Positions 1 to 5,961 of a stretch of DNA of 6,041 nt are shown here, piece by piece. The notes below the pieces were generated by a model. It was given only the letters and a program-made list of their open reading frames with translations. It was not told the origin of the DNA and searched no databases. Each line of letters begins with the position of its first letter. The stretch's first letter is position 1. The translations under genes and the position numbers were made by a program. The DNA is from OMOG01 sp041485845 (lineage in GTDB: Bacteria > Acidobacteriota > Terriglobia > Bryobacterales > Bryobacteraceae), in assembly GCA_041485845.1 (NCBI GenBank), contig JBGPKH010000562.1, forward strand, positions 1-6,041, read 5' to 3'.

Positions 1-75
1 AAGCTTCCTAAGATATCGAAATCTTGCCACTTTTATTAAGATCTGACCTGGATGAGACGTCTAGGCTAGAGGCGC
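1..75. other. Left-edge non-coding stretch
   Basis: This stretch runs from the HindIII site at the very start (AAGCTT, 1-6) to the stop codon of the first permease gene. It is more AT-rich than the rest of the window. On the minus strand it would be the 3' flank of the permease pair. The only structure seen is a weak 5-bp inverted repeat (AAGAT/ATCTT, around 10-26) with no U-tract, so no terminator is called. No gene or RNA is recognised. Confidence 0.5.
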
Positions 76-1314
76 CTACTCGTAGCGCAACGCCACCACG
101 GGATCCAACCGCGCGGCCTTGTTTGCCGGCCAAATGCCGAAGAACAGCCCCACGCTCACCGACATCACGATCCCCGTGACGGCCGCCCACATGGGCACGC
201 TCGCGGGCAGTGACTCCCAGACCAGGCGGGCGATCAGCGAGATCAGCCAGCCGAAGACAATCCCGGCCAGGCCGCCCAGTCCGGTGAGCGCGGCCGCCTC
301 GATCAGGAACTGAATCAGGATGTCGGCCCGGCGCGCGCCGAGCGCCTTGCGAATGCCGATCTCGTAAGTCCGCTCGGTCACCGACACCAACATGATGTTC
401 ATGACCCCGATGCCGCCCACCAGCAGACCGATGGAGCTGAGCACCGCCATCACCAGGAACGTCACCGCGGTAATCTGCCGGAAGTCGGAGACCATCTGTT
501 CGGCCGTCGAGAGCGCGAAATTGTCCGGCTTGTCGTAGGGCACGCGGCGGCCGATCCGCAGCACGGTCCGGATTTCGTCGGTGGCCTGCGGCAGCATGCC
601 GTTCCGCGCCGTCACCACGATGGCGTTCTCGCGCGCGTTGGGGTACATCTTCCGCATGGTTCCGTAAGGCAGCAGCACGCGCTGGTCGGTGTCGCCGAAG
701 AAGGACGCCGCCGGCCGCACCATGGCGCCGATCACCTGGAATTCGTGGCCATCCACCGTGATGGGTTTTCCGATCGGGTCGACGTTGGCAAACAGCCCTT
801 TTTCCAAATCCTGGCCGATCACTGCGACCGGCAGCCGGCGCCGGCTCTCTTCGTCGGTAAAGAAGCGGCCCACGTGCAATTCCACCTGGCCGCCGCGCGC
901 GTAGGCCTCCTCCACGCCGAAGAGATTGACGTCGTACATGTCGTTGCCCTTGTAGTGGACGTTGATCGGGCCCCGATTGGGAAACAGCATGGTGGAGACG
1001 TCCTCGACGGACTTGCACCGCTCGCGAATGTCGACGGCGTTCTGGTAGGTGAGGTTCTTGCGCGTCCGCTCCTCTGGGCTCAAGCGGCCTAAGCGCGGGC
1101 CAACCGGGAATTTGAAAACGATGATGGAATTGGGGCCGAAGCTCCGCAGGACGCCGGCAACCGACGCATCGAAGCCGGTCAAAATGGCGCTGACCCCGAT
1201 AATCGTCCCGGTCCCGATGATCACGCCGAGCACCGTCAGGAAGGCCCGCAGCTTGTGCGAGCGAATAGTCTCGAACGCCAGTACGATGCCGTTGACGAAG
1301 GAGAGTTTGGTCAT
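76..1314 (-). CDS. MacB/FtsX-type ABC transporter permease (second of tandem pair)
   Basis: This is an inner-membrane permease subunit of the MacB/LolCE/FtsX class (412 aa, a normal length for the family). The layout is one N-terminal membrane helix (about residues 21-47), a large periplasmic MacB_PCD-like domain (about 50-275), then an FtsX domain with three helices (about 281-309, 335-362 and 374-396). Diagnostic motifs are GGIGVMNIMLVSVTERTYEI (300-319), the coupling-helix segment GIRKALGARRADIL (320-333), and the C-terminal GIWPANKAARLDP (393-405). Such proteins transmit ATP-driven conformational change across the membrane to export peptides, lipids or drugs with an adaptor and TolC; the substrate cannot be read here. 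The ATG lies 3 bases after the stop of the upstream permease. A GGAG at 1324-1327 (minus strand, 9-base spacing) inside that gene's 3' end supports this start and translational coupling. No ATPase domain is fused to it. Confidence 0.93.
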   Translation of the reverse strand: MTKLSFVNGIVLAFETIRSHKLRAFLTVLGVIIGTGTIIGVSAILTGFDASVAGVLRSFGPNSIIVFKFPVGPRLGRLSPEERTRKNLTYQNAVDIRERCKSVEDVSTMLFPNRGPINVHYKGNDMYDVNLFGVEEAYARGGQVELHVGRFFTDEESRRRLPVAVIGQDLEKGLFANVDPIGKPITVDGHEFQVIGAMVRPAASFFGDTDQRVLLPYGTMRKMYPNARENAIVVTARNGMLPQATDEIRTVLRIGRRVPYDKPDNFALSTAEQMVSDFRQITAVTFLVMAVLSSIGLLVGGIGVMNIMLVSVTERTYEIGIRKALGARRADILIQFLIEAAALTGLGGLAGIVFGWLISLIARLVWESLPASVPMWAAVTGIVMSVSVGLFFGIWPANKAARLDPVVALRYE

Positions 1315-1317
1315 GGA

Positions 1318-2577
1318 CTATCTCTCCACCCGCAAAGCTTCGATGGGATCCAGCCGCGCCGCGCGCCGCGCCGGATAGATGCCGAAGAACAGGCCCACCG
1401 TCGCCGAAAGCCCGACGCCGATGAAGATGGAAGCCCACGGCAGAGCCATCGGCACGGGTGTGAGATTGCGCACCGCGGCGGCCAGCACCCAGGCCACGCA
1501 CACGCCGAACAATCCGCCCGAGCCGGACAGCACCGAAGACTCCACCAGAAACTGGTTGAGGATGTCGGAGCGCCGCGCGCCCAGGGACTTGCGGATGCCG
1601 ATCTCGTGGGTGCGCTCGGTGACCACCGCCAGCATGATGTTCATGATGACGATCCCGCCCACCACCATGAAGACCGACACGATCCCCACCGCCATGGCGG
1701 CGATGGTGGCGGTCAGCCGCTCCCAAAGGCTCACGATGGTGTCGGAAGCGAAGATGCTGAAGTTATCGTCCCGACCCGGTCCGAGGCGCCGGTACGACCG
1801 GAGAAGCACGCGCACTTCGTCCTGCGCTTCGGCCAGACGCGGCTGATCGATGGCCTTGGCAATCATGGCGATTCCGTAGCGGCTCCCGTAGGTCTTGAAG
1901 TAGCTCTCGATGGGAATCATGACGAAGTTGTCCTGCGAGTTGCCGAACACGCTGCCCAGTTCCTTGGCAACGCCCACCACTTCGTACGGATTGCCGCCGA
2001 CCGCCACCACTTTGCCCAGCGGGTCCTTGCCTTCGAAGAAGCGCTTGCAGAGGTCGTTGCCAATGAACGCGACCGGCGCGTGCCGGCGCACCTCGTCGTA
2101 GGTGATGCCGCGGCCAATACCCACCTGGACATTGTTGATCGCCGGTATATTCTCGGTGACGCCTTGCAGGCTGACATCCTCCATGGAATCGCCTTTGAAA
2201 GAGACGCGCGCACGCCGCGAGGCGATCATCCCGATGTCCTTCACCAGGACGGCCTTGCTCTTGATGAAGTCGTACTCGTCGGGCCGGATCTGGGGGTTGC
2301 GCTTCTGCATCTCGAAGAATTTTTTCGGGTCCCAAGGTCCGAACCAGGCCATGCGGACGATGCGGAAGCCGTCGGAACCCATGTCGGAGACCTTTTCGGC
2401 GATGAACAGATTCATGCCGTGGATCAAGGAGGTCACGGCGATCAGGGTGGTGGTGGCGAGAATGATGCCCAGCAGCGTCAGAAAGCTGCGGAGTTTGTTC
2501 TTGCGCAGGGAGTCGAGTGCGATGCGGGCGGCTTCCCAGAAGGATGCGCTGAGGCGGAATTTTTGCGAATTGGCCAC
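1318..2577 (-). CDS. MacB/FtsX-type ABC transporter permease (first of tandem pair)
   Basis: This 419-aa protein is a paralogue of the permease that follows it. It has the same plan: a membrane helix at about 31-55, a periplasmic MacB_PCD-like domain at about 56-285, and an FtsX domain with helices at about 290-316, 342-368 and 380-401. Shared motifs include IMNIMLAVVTERTHEIGIRK (311-330), SLGARRSDIL (331-340) and GIYPARRAARLDPIEALR (399-416). The two probably form a heterodimer with a separate ATPase (inference). The start is GTG (2575-2577). An in-frame TAG lies only three codons upstream, so no longer start exists, but no convincing Shine-Dalgarno sequence precedes it. It is the first gene of the visible unit and is divergent from the DinB-like gene, so an ATPase gene is not directly upstream. 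Any partner would lie beyond the left edge. Confidence 0.93.
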   Translation of the reverse strand: MANSQKFRLSASFWEAARIALDSLRKNKLRSFLTLLGIILATTTLIAVTSLIHGMNLFIAEKVSDMGSDGFRIVRMAWFGPWDPKKFFEMQKRNPQIRPDEYDFIKSKAVLVKDIGMIASRRARVSFKGDSMEDVSLQGVTENIPAINNVQVGIGRGITYDEVRRHAPVAFIGNDLCKRFFEGKDPLGKVVAVGGNPYEVVGVAKELGSVFGNSQDNFVMIPIESYFKTYGSRYGIAMIAKAIDQPRLAEAQDEVRVLLRSYRRLGPGRDDNFSIFASDTIVSLWERLTATIAAMAVGIVSVFMVVGGIVIMNIMLAVVTERTHEIGIRKSLGARRSDILNQFLVESSVLSGSGGLFGVCVAWVLAAAVRNLTPVPMALPWASIFIGVGLSATVGLFFGIYPARRAARLDPIEALRVER

Positions 2578-2664
2578 GGGTGTCCACTAGGGAGACGCAT
2601 TTTTCGCGCCGGTTGTTCCCGCCTTTAGGACGTTTGATCTGAGGAATTCTTAGGGCGGCGCGGG

Positions 2665-2672
2665 AGTATACT
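2665..2672 (+). promoter_or_regulatory. Possible -10 element (TATACT), in a palindrome
   Basis: TATACT (2667-2672) matches the sigma-70 -10 consensus at 5 of 6 positions. It lies inside the perfect 8-base palindrome AGTATACT in the 115-base divergent intergenic region. For the DinB-like gene it would place the transcript start near 2679, giving a very short leader that begins at the ribosome binding site. No good -35 hexamer is found at 16-18 bases. TTGATC (2634-2639) is 27 bases away, too far. Because the box is palindromic, it could also serve the permease genes on the minus strand, with a poor -35 (TGGAAT). Confidence 0.4.
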
Positions 2673-2679
2673 GCTTGCT

Positions 2680-2687
2680 AGGAGAGG
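2680..2687 (+). promoter_or_regulatory. Ribosome binding site fixing the DinB-like start
   Basis: AGGAGAGG contains a strong Shine-Dalgarno core (AGGAG, 2680-2684) with an 8-base gap to the ATG at 2693. It decides between this ATG and a more upstream in-frame TTG at 2675, which the site would overlap from the wrong side. Confidence 0.8.
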
Positions 2688-2692
2688 ATTCC

Positions 2693-3247
2693 ATGCAAGG
2701 TTACAACGCCAAAGACATGGCCCGTTCGTTCCGCACCGTTCGTGCCAATACCATCAAAATAGCCGGGGAGATTCCCGAGGAGCAGTACGGCTTTCGCGCC
2801 TCGAAGGACACGCGCAGCGTCGCGGAAACGCTGGCCCACATCGCCGTGACGCCGGCCTGGCCGCAGCGCATGCACGGCGAGAGGCACACGGCCGTCGATT
2901 TCCCGATGTTCGCCGCCGCCCACCAGGCATTGACCGAGAAGGCAGCCACGCTCACCACGAAGGCGCAGATCCTGGACGCGCTCCGTCGCGGCGGTGAGGA
3001 CTTCGCGGCATGGATCGAGGGACTCTCCGACGCGACACTGTCCGAACAGGTACAGTTTCCTCCCGGAATGGAACCTCCCAGCAAGACCCGTTTCGAAATG
3101 CTTCTCGGCGTCAAGGAACACGAGATGCACCATCGCGCGCAACTGATGGTGGTCGAGCGGATGATCGGCATCGTTCCCCATTTGACGCGCGACATGGAGG
3201 CCCGGCGGGCCCAGGTCCAACAGCAGCAACAGGCCGCCGGCGGGTAG
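2693..3247 (+). CDS. DinB-fold putative metal-dependent enzyme
   Basis: This 184-aa protein is of the DinB/YfiT-like four-helix-bundle superfamily. Family members usually bind a divalent metal with three histidines, and some are thiol-dependent S-transferases or hydrolases. The likely triad here is H49 in ETLAHIA (45-51) plus H143 and H147 in KEHEMHHRAQ (141-150), the characteristic HxxxH pair near the C-terminus. The early segment YGFRASKDTRSVAETLAHI (32-50) is typical of the family. No signal peptide or membrane helix is seen, so it is probably cytoplasmic. The ATG at 2693 is chosen for its strong ribosome binding site. The last residues hold a glutamine run (QVQQQQQ, 174-180), an unstructured tail not needed for the fold. 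It is monocistronic, divergent from the permease pair and convergent with the acyl operon. The substrate is unknown; the DinB name does not imply a DNA-repair polymerase. Confidence 0.88.
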   Translation: MQGYNAKDMARSFRTVRANTIKIAGEIPEEQYGFRASKDTRSVAETLAHIAVTPAWPQRMHGERHTAVDFPMFAAAHQALTEKAATLTTKAQILDALRRGGEDFAAWIEGLSDATLSEQVQFPPGMEPPSKTRFEMLLGVKEHEMHHRAQLMVVERMIGIVPHLTRDMEARRAQVQQQQQAAGG

Positions 3248-3574
3248 CGGTTTCCACTCCCACACGGTTCGTGGCTCCGAAAGCGGCACGCGGCTGGTTA
3301 GCGCGCGCACCCGATCCCTGAATCGCCGGATCGATTTCTCACGGGGAAAAGCGTACAGGGCCCCCGGGCAAGCGCGCCACCTCCCACCCGACAGCGAAGA
3401 AGTCCGGAGAGCCGGACCTGGGAAATCTGCATGCCCGGTTCGAGGAGGGGAGAGCGGGTCGCGCGGGCCGGCGCCGCCCTCTCTCCTGCTCTACCGGTTC
3501 AGCAAGCGTTTCCGAGCCGCCACCAAAGGAGCGGTGTCCCCGTTCAGGAGCGCTGGCCGCTGATAGCTGAAGGC
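3248..3574. other. Non-coding region between convergent genes
   Basis: This 327-base gap separates the 3' ends of the DinB-like gene (plus) and the ketosynthase gene (minus). Reading frames cross it only as GC-rich shadows with low-complexity arginine-rich translations, and none looks like a protein. The single clear structure is the perfect 6-bp hairpin described separately. A looser inverted repeat of AG-rich and CT-rich tracts spans about 3443-3488. No tRNA or recognised ncRNA is seen. Confidence 0.5.
3402..3417 (-). terminator. Candidate terminator hairpin after the acyl operon
   Basis: A perfect 6-bp GC-rich stem, GTCCGG/CCGGAC, closes a 4-base loop (3408-3411). Read on the minus strand it is followed by TTCTTCG, a partial U-tract, so it fits an intrinsic terminator about 157 bases after the ketosynthase stop. 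On the plus strand the following bases (CTGGGAAATC) are not U-rich. The short stem and interrupted U-tract make this tentative. Confidence 0.35.
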
Positions 3575-4783
3575 TCAAACGCGACGCAGAGCCAGCACGG
3601 CGTTCAATCCGCCGAAGGCGAACGAATTCGAGATCGCATACTCCACTTGCGCCGGGCGCGCGCGATTGGGAATCACGTCGAGATCGCAATCGGGATCGGC
3701 CTCGTTGAAATTCGCCGTGGGAGGCAGCACCCCATCGCGCAGCGCCATGACCGTAGCCAGACATTCCAGCGCGGCGGAGGCGCCCAGCGCGTGGCCGTGC
3801 ATCGACTTGGTCGAGCTCACCGCGAGCTTGACGGCGTGCGCGCCGAATACCGAACGGATGGCGGCCGTCTCGGTGGCATCGTTGGCCGGGGTGGCGGTGC
3901 CGTGGGCATTGATGTAGGCGATCTGTTCTGGCGCCAGGCCGGCATCGCGTAAGACCGCGCGCATGGCTCGCGCGGCGCCCTCGGACGAAGGCTGCGTGAT
4001 GTGGCAGGCATCGGCGGACATCCCGAAGCCCACGATTTCGGCGTGAATGCGGGCTCCTCGCGCGCGCGCCGCTTCGAGCGGCTCGATCACCAGGATGCCA
4101 GCCCCTTCGCCCAGAATCATGCCGCGGCGATCCTTCGAAAACGGGCGGCAGGTGTCGGGGGAAACCACGCGCATGGCCTCCCACGCCTTGAGGATGCCGA
4201 AACTGAATGGCGCTTCACTGCCGCCGGTGAGGGCCAGATCGGTGGCGCCGCTGCGCACCATCCAGAAGGCCTGGCCGATGGCGTGGCCGGCCGAAGAGCA
4301 GGCGGTAGAGATGGTGAAACTCGGTCCGGTGATGCCGAACTCCATCGAGATGTGGCTGGCGCCGGCGTTGGCCATGGTCTTGGGAATAGTGAGCGGGTGT
4401 ACGCGGTTGTGGCCCAGCTTGTACAGCTCCTGGAAGCCGATGTCTTCGGTACTCTGCCCGCCCACGCACGACCCGGTGATGATGGCGGCGTTTTCGCGAA
4501 GCTCCGGCGTCCACTGGACTCCTGCATTCTGCACGGCCTCACGCGCGGCGATCACGGCGAACTGCGCGAAGCGGTCCATGAAGTCGGCGCGGCGGTCGTC
4601 GAAGTACGGCCCATGGCAGTAGCCTTTCACCTCGGCGCCGTTCTGAAAGCGCATCTGGGAAGTGTCGGTGGATTCGATGGGACCGATGCCGGAGCGCCCC
4701 TGCCGCAGGGCTTCCGCGAATTCCGTGGTGTTCCGGCCCAAGGCGCAGATGGCGCCCATTCCGGTGATCGCAACGCGCCGCAT
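3575..4783 (-). CDS. Beta-ketoacyl-ACP synthase, FabF/NodE type
   Basis: This is a condensing enzyme of the KAS II class (402 aa, usual length). It catalyses decarboxylative Claisen condensation of malonyl-ACP with an acyl chain. All catalytic residues are present: nucleophile C162 in STACSSAGHA (159-168), H294 in INAHGTATP (291-299), and K326 with H331 in STKSMHGHALGAS (324-336). The start MRRVAITGMG is the family's normal N-terminus. The variants MHGH (MTGH in E. coli FabF), SEAPFSFGILKAWEAMRVVS (189-208) and NSFAFGGLNAVL (386-397) recall NodE-type synthases rather than housekeeping FabF. The gene starts 3 bases after the ACP stop with no clear Shine-Dalgarno, so translation is probably coupled, and the adjacent ACP is the likely acyl carrier. 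It is the last gene of the operon. NodE-type specificity is inferred from remembered motifs; the KAS fold and activity are firm. Confidence 0.95.
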   Translation of the reverse strand: MRRVAITGMGAICALGRNTTEFAEALRQGRSGIGPIESTDTSQMRFQNGAEVKGYCHGPYFDDRRADFMDRFAQFAVIAAREAVQNAGVQWTPELRENAAIITGSCVGGQSTEDIGFQELYKLGHNRVHPLTIPKTMANAGASHISMEFGITGPSFTISTACSSAGHAIGQAFWMVRSGATDLALTGGSEAPFSFGILKAWEAMRVVSPDTCRPFSKDRRGMILGEGAGILVIEPLEAARARGARIHAEIVGFGMSADACHITQPSSEGAARAMRAVLRDAGLAPEQIAYINAHGTATPANDATETAAIRSVFGAHAVKLAVSSTKSMHGHALGASAALECLATVMALRDGVLPPTANFNEADPDCDLDVIPNRARPAQVEYAISNSFAFGGLNAVLALRRV

Positions 4784-4786
4784 GGG

Positions 4787-5050
4787 TTACTGGGTCGCCG
4801 CGGCGTCGGACCTGGCGGCCACCAGTCTCTCCACGCCTTCGCACATCTGGCGTACGTTGCGCACGCTGCGCACTTCATCGTCGGGGATGCTGATATCGAA
4901 TTCGTTCTCCATCGCAAAGAGGATTTCCACCGCATCCATGGAATCGATGGTCAACTGCTGGAAATCACTGTCGATGGTCACGGTCTCCAGGGGGATCCGT
5001 TTGGATGTGGCGATTACTTTCAGCACCCGTTGGATTAGGTCGTCGGACAT
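4787..5050 (-). CDS. Acyl carrier protein
   Basis: This is a small acidic carrier of 87 aa, typical ACP size. The phosphopantetheine attachment serine is S37 in LTIDSMDAVEIL (33-44), the DSx motif at the start of helix II, with methionine in place of the usual leucine. It is followed by the conserved acidic stretch FAMENEFDISIPDDE (45-59). A holo-ACP synthase would convert it to the active form, and it would carry acyl chains as thioesters in the cytoplasm. The C-terminal tail (RSDAAATQ, 80-87) extends slightly beyond the four-helix core. The start ATG lies inside the 3' end of the deacetylase gene (16-base overlap), and the ketosynthase starts 3 bases downstream. This points to a pathway-dedicated ACP rather than the housekeeping one, which normally sits beside fabD/fabG/fabF. 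Confidence 0.95.
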   Translation of the reverse strand: MSDDLIQRVLKVIATSKRIPLETVTIDSDFQQLTIDSMDAVEILFAMENEFDISIPDDEVRSVRNVRQMCEGVERLVAARSDAAATQ

Positions 5051-5883
5051 AGTAGTCGGCTTACCGTTTCGAATCTATAGCCCCGGTCCAGGAGCGCGGG
5101 AACCAGGCGCCGGACGGCTTCCACGGTCACGCCGATATCCGGCCTGGCCTGAAGCCCGCGTCCATCGTGAAGGCACAGGATAGCGCCGTTTGAAACCCGC
5201 TGGGACATCCGCTCGACGACCTCATCCACCTTCCGACTCCAATCATATCCGATTATGGTCCACATGACGCCGGTCAGGTGGAGGCGCCGCTGCGCCCCGC
5301 CGATGCCGAACCAGCGCACGCCGAATGGGGCGCGAAACAGGGTGGGCCTGGCGCCGGTGCGGGCTTCGATGGTCTCCTGGGCGCGCCGCAGGTCGTCTTC
5401 CATGAAACCGGGCGAGCGGAAGCACAGGAGCGGATGGGTGTGGCTGTGGTTGCCGATCTCATGGCCGGCTTCGCGGACGGCGCGGGCGATGCCGGGAAGG
5501 CGCTCGACGTTCGCGCCGCACTGGAAGAATGTCGCGGGAACCCGGTGGCGGGCCAGGAGGTCGAGAATCTGCGGCGTGCTTTCGCTAGGGCCGTCGTCGA
5601 AGGTGAGGGCCACCGAGCGGCGGTCGCGCGGCCCGCGCCAGAACGAAGGACCGAAGACCGCGGCGGAGCGGCCGCGCACGGCCCAGGCCATGGCCGCGGC
5701 GGGCGCGCCGATCGCGGCAAGCTGCAGTGCGTGCCTGGCCAGTGGGTCCATGAAGGTCCATTGTAGTGGGTCAAAGGGGCGAATGAATTGGGGGCGGATC
5801 ATCCAGCTCTCGTGGACCACGCAGGCGTCTACCGGGTCGAGACTCATCTCGACCCCGTCTTCGTGTGTCCACCCAGGCGCCAT
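5035..5883 (-). CDS. Polysaccharide deacetylase (NodB homology domain, CE4)
   Basis: This 282-aa protein is of carbohydrate esterase family 4, metal-dependent enzymes that remove N- or O-acetyl groups from sugars. All NodB motifs are visible: ALTFDDGPSEST (92-103, D96/D97), the metal-binding HSHTH (H146, H150), RAPFG (184-188), GYDW (212-215) and LCLHDG (236-241). A hydrophobic stretch at about 51-68 could be an uncleaved membrane anchor or signal. The catalytic domain starts near residue 88. The true start is uncertain. ATG 5883 is the longest, with a TAG at 5902-5904 just upstream and no Shine-Dalgarno. ATGs at 5847 (weak GGGG), 5802 and 5751 would shorten it, and the last puts the hydrophobic segment near the N-terminus, as is common in this family. 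It is the first gene of the operon and overlaps the ACP gene. The substrate is unknown; an aminosugar-containing glycan or lipid is plausible. Confidence 0.92.
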   Translation of the reverse strand: MAPGWTHEDGVEMSLDPVDACVVHESWMIRPQFIRPFDPLQWTFMDPLARHALQLAAIGAPAAAMAWAVRGRSAAVFGPSFWRGPRDRRSVALTFDDGPSESTPQILDLLARHRVPATFFQCGANVERLPGIARAVREAGHEIGNHSHTHPLLCFRSPGFMEDDLRRAQETIEARTGARPTLFRAPFGVRWFGIGGAQRRLHLTGVMWTIIGYDWSRKVDEVVERMSQRVSNGAILCLHDGRGLQARPDIGVTVEAVRRLVPALLDRGYRFETVSRLLCPTT

Positions 5884-5922
5884 GAGTGCCGGCGCGGCAG
5901 CCTAAGCGACTGTAAGAAAATA

Positions 5923-5951
5923 AGTGTAGCAATTAAACCATTTTTGGTCTA
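5923..5951 (-). promoter_or_regulatory. Possible outward promoter from the IS end toward the deacetylase operon
   Basis: On the minus strand TAGACC (5946-5951, 4 of 6 to the -35 consensus) and TACACT (5923-5928, 4 of 6 to the -10) are separated by exactly 17 bases. They point at the deacetylase start about 40 bases downstream. The local AT-richness makes chance matches more likely, so this is a suggestion only. Confidence 0.25.
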
Positions 5952-5955
5952 GAAT
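5950..5955 (+). promoter_or_regulatory. Possible -10 element of the transposase gene
   Basis: TAGAAT matches the -10 consensus at 5 of 6 positions and ends 6 bases before the GTG start. That would give a transcript that is leaderless or nearly so, consistent with the missing Shine-Dalgarno. The -35 at the proper distance (TAGCAA) is poor. Confidence 0.25.
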
Positions 5956-5961
5956 GTTCTT

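Noticed and set aside
8..1726. Long minus-strand open frame (572 codons) spanning both permease genes
   Set aside because: Its translation is rich in Arg, Gly and His without any domain, and it runs in a different frame from two clearly recognisable permeases. It is a GC-rich shadow.
76..2577. A single split acidobacterial duplicated orphan permease (ADOP, about 800 aa)
   Set aside because: Each gene is a complete 4-helix permease with its own start, stop and (for the second) ribosome binding site. There is no sign of a frameshift joining them.
1255..2628. Plus-strand open frame of 457 codons antisense to the first permease
   Set aside because: The translation is dominated by His, Asp and Arg with no motifs. 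It is fully antisense to a well-supported gene.
2675..2692. TTG at 2675 as start of the DinB-like gene
   Set aside because: It would add six residues and place the strong ribosome binding site inside the coding region. The ATG at 2693 has ideal spacing.
3443..3488. Loose inverted repeat of AG-rich and CT-rich tracts as a terminator or RNA gene
   Set aside because: The pairing is broken by many mismatches and the loop is large and GC-rich, with no U-tract. It is compatible with chance.
3339..4184. Minus-strand open frame overlapping the ketosynthase 3' half and the gap
   Set aside because: It is out of frame with the ketosynthase, arginine-rich and without motifs.
4001..5038. Plus-strand open frame of 345 codons antisense to the ketosynthase and ACP
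   Set aside because: Both genes on the minus strand have complete catalytic motifs. This frame has none and reflects codon bias of the opposite strand.
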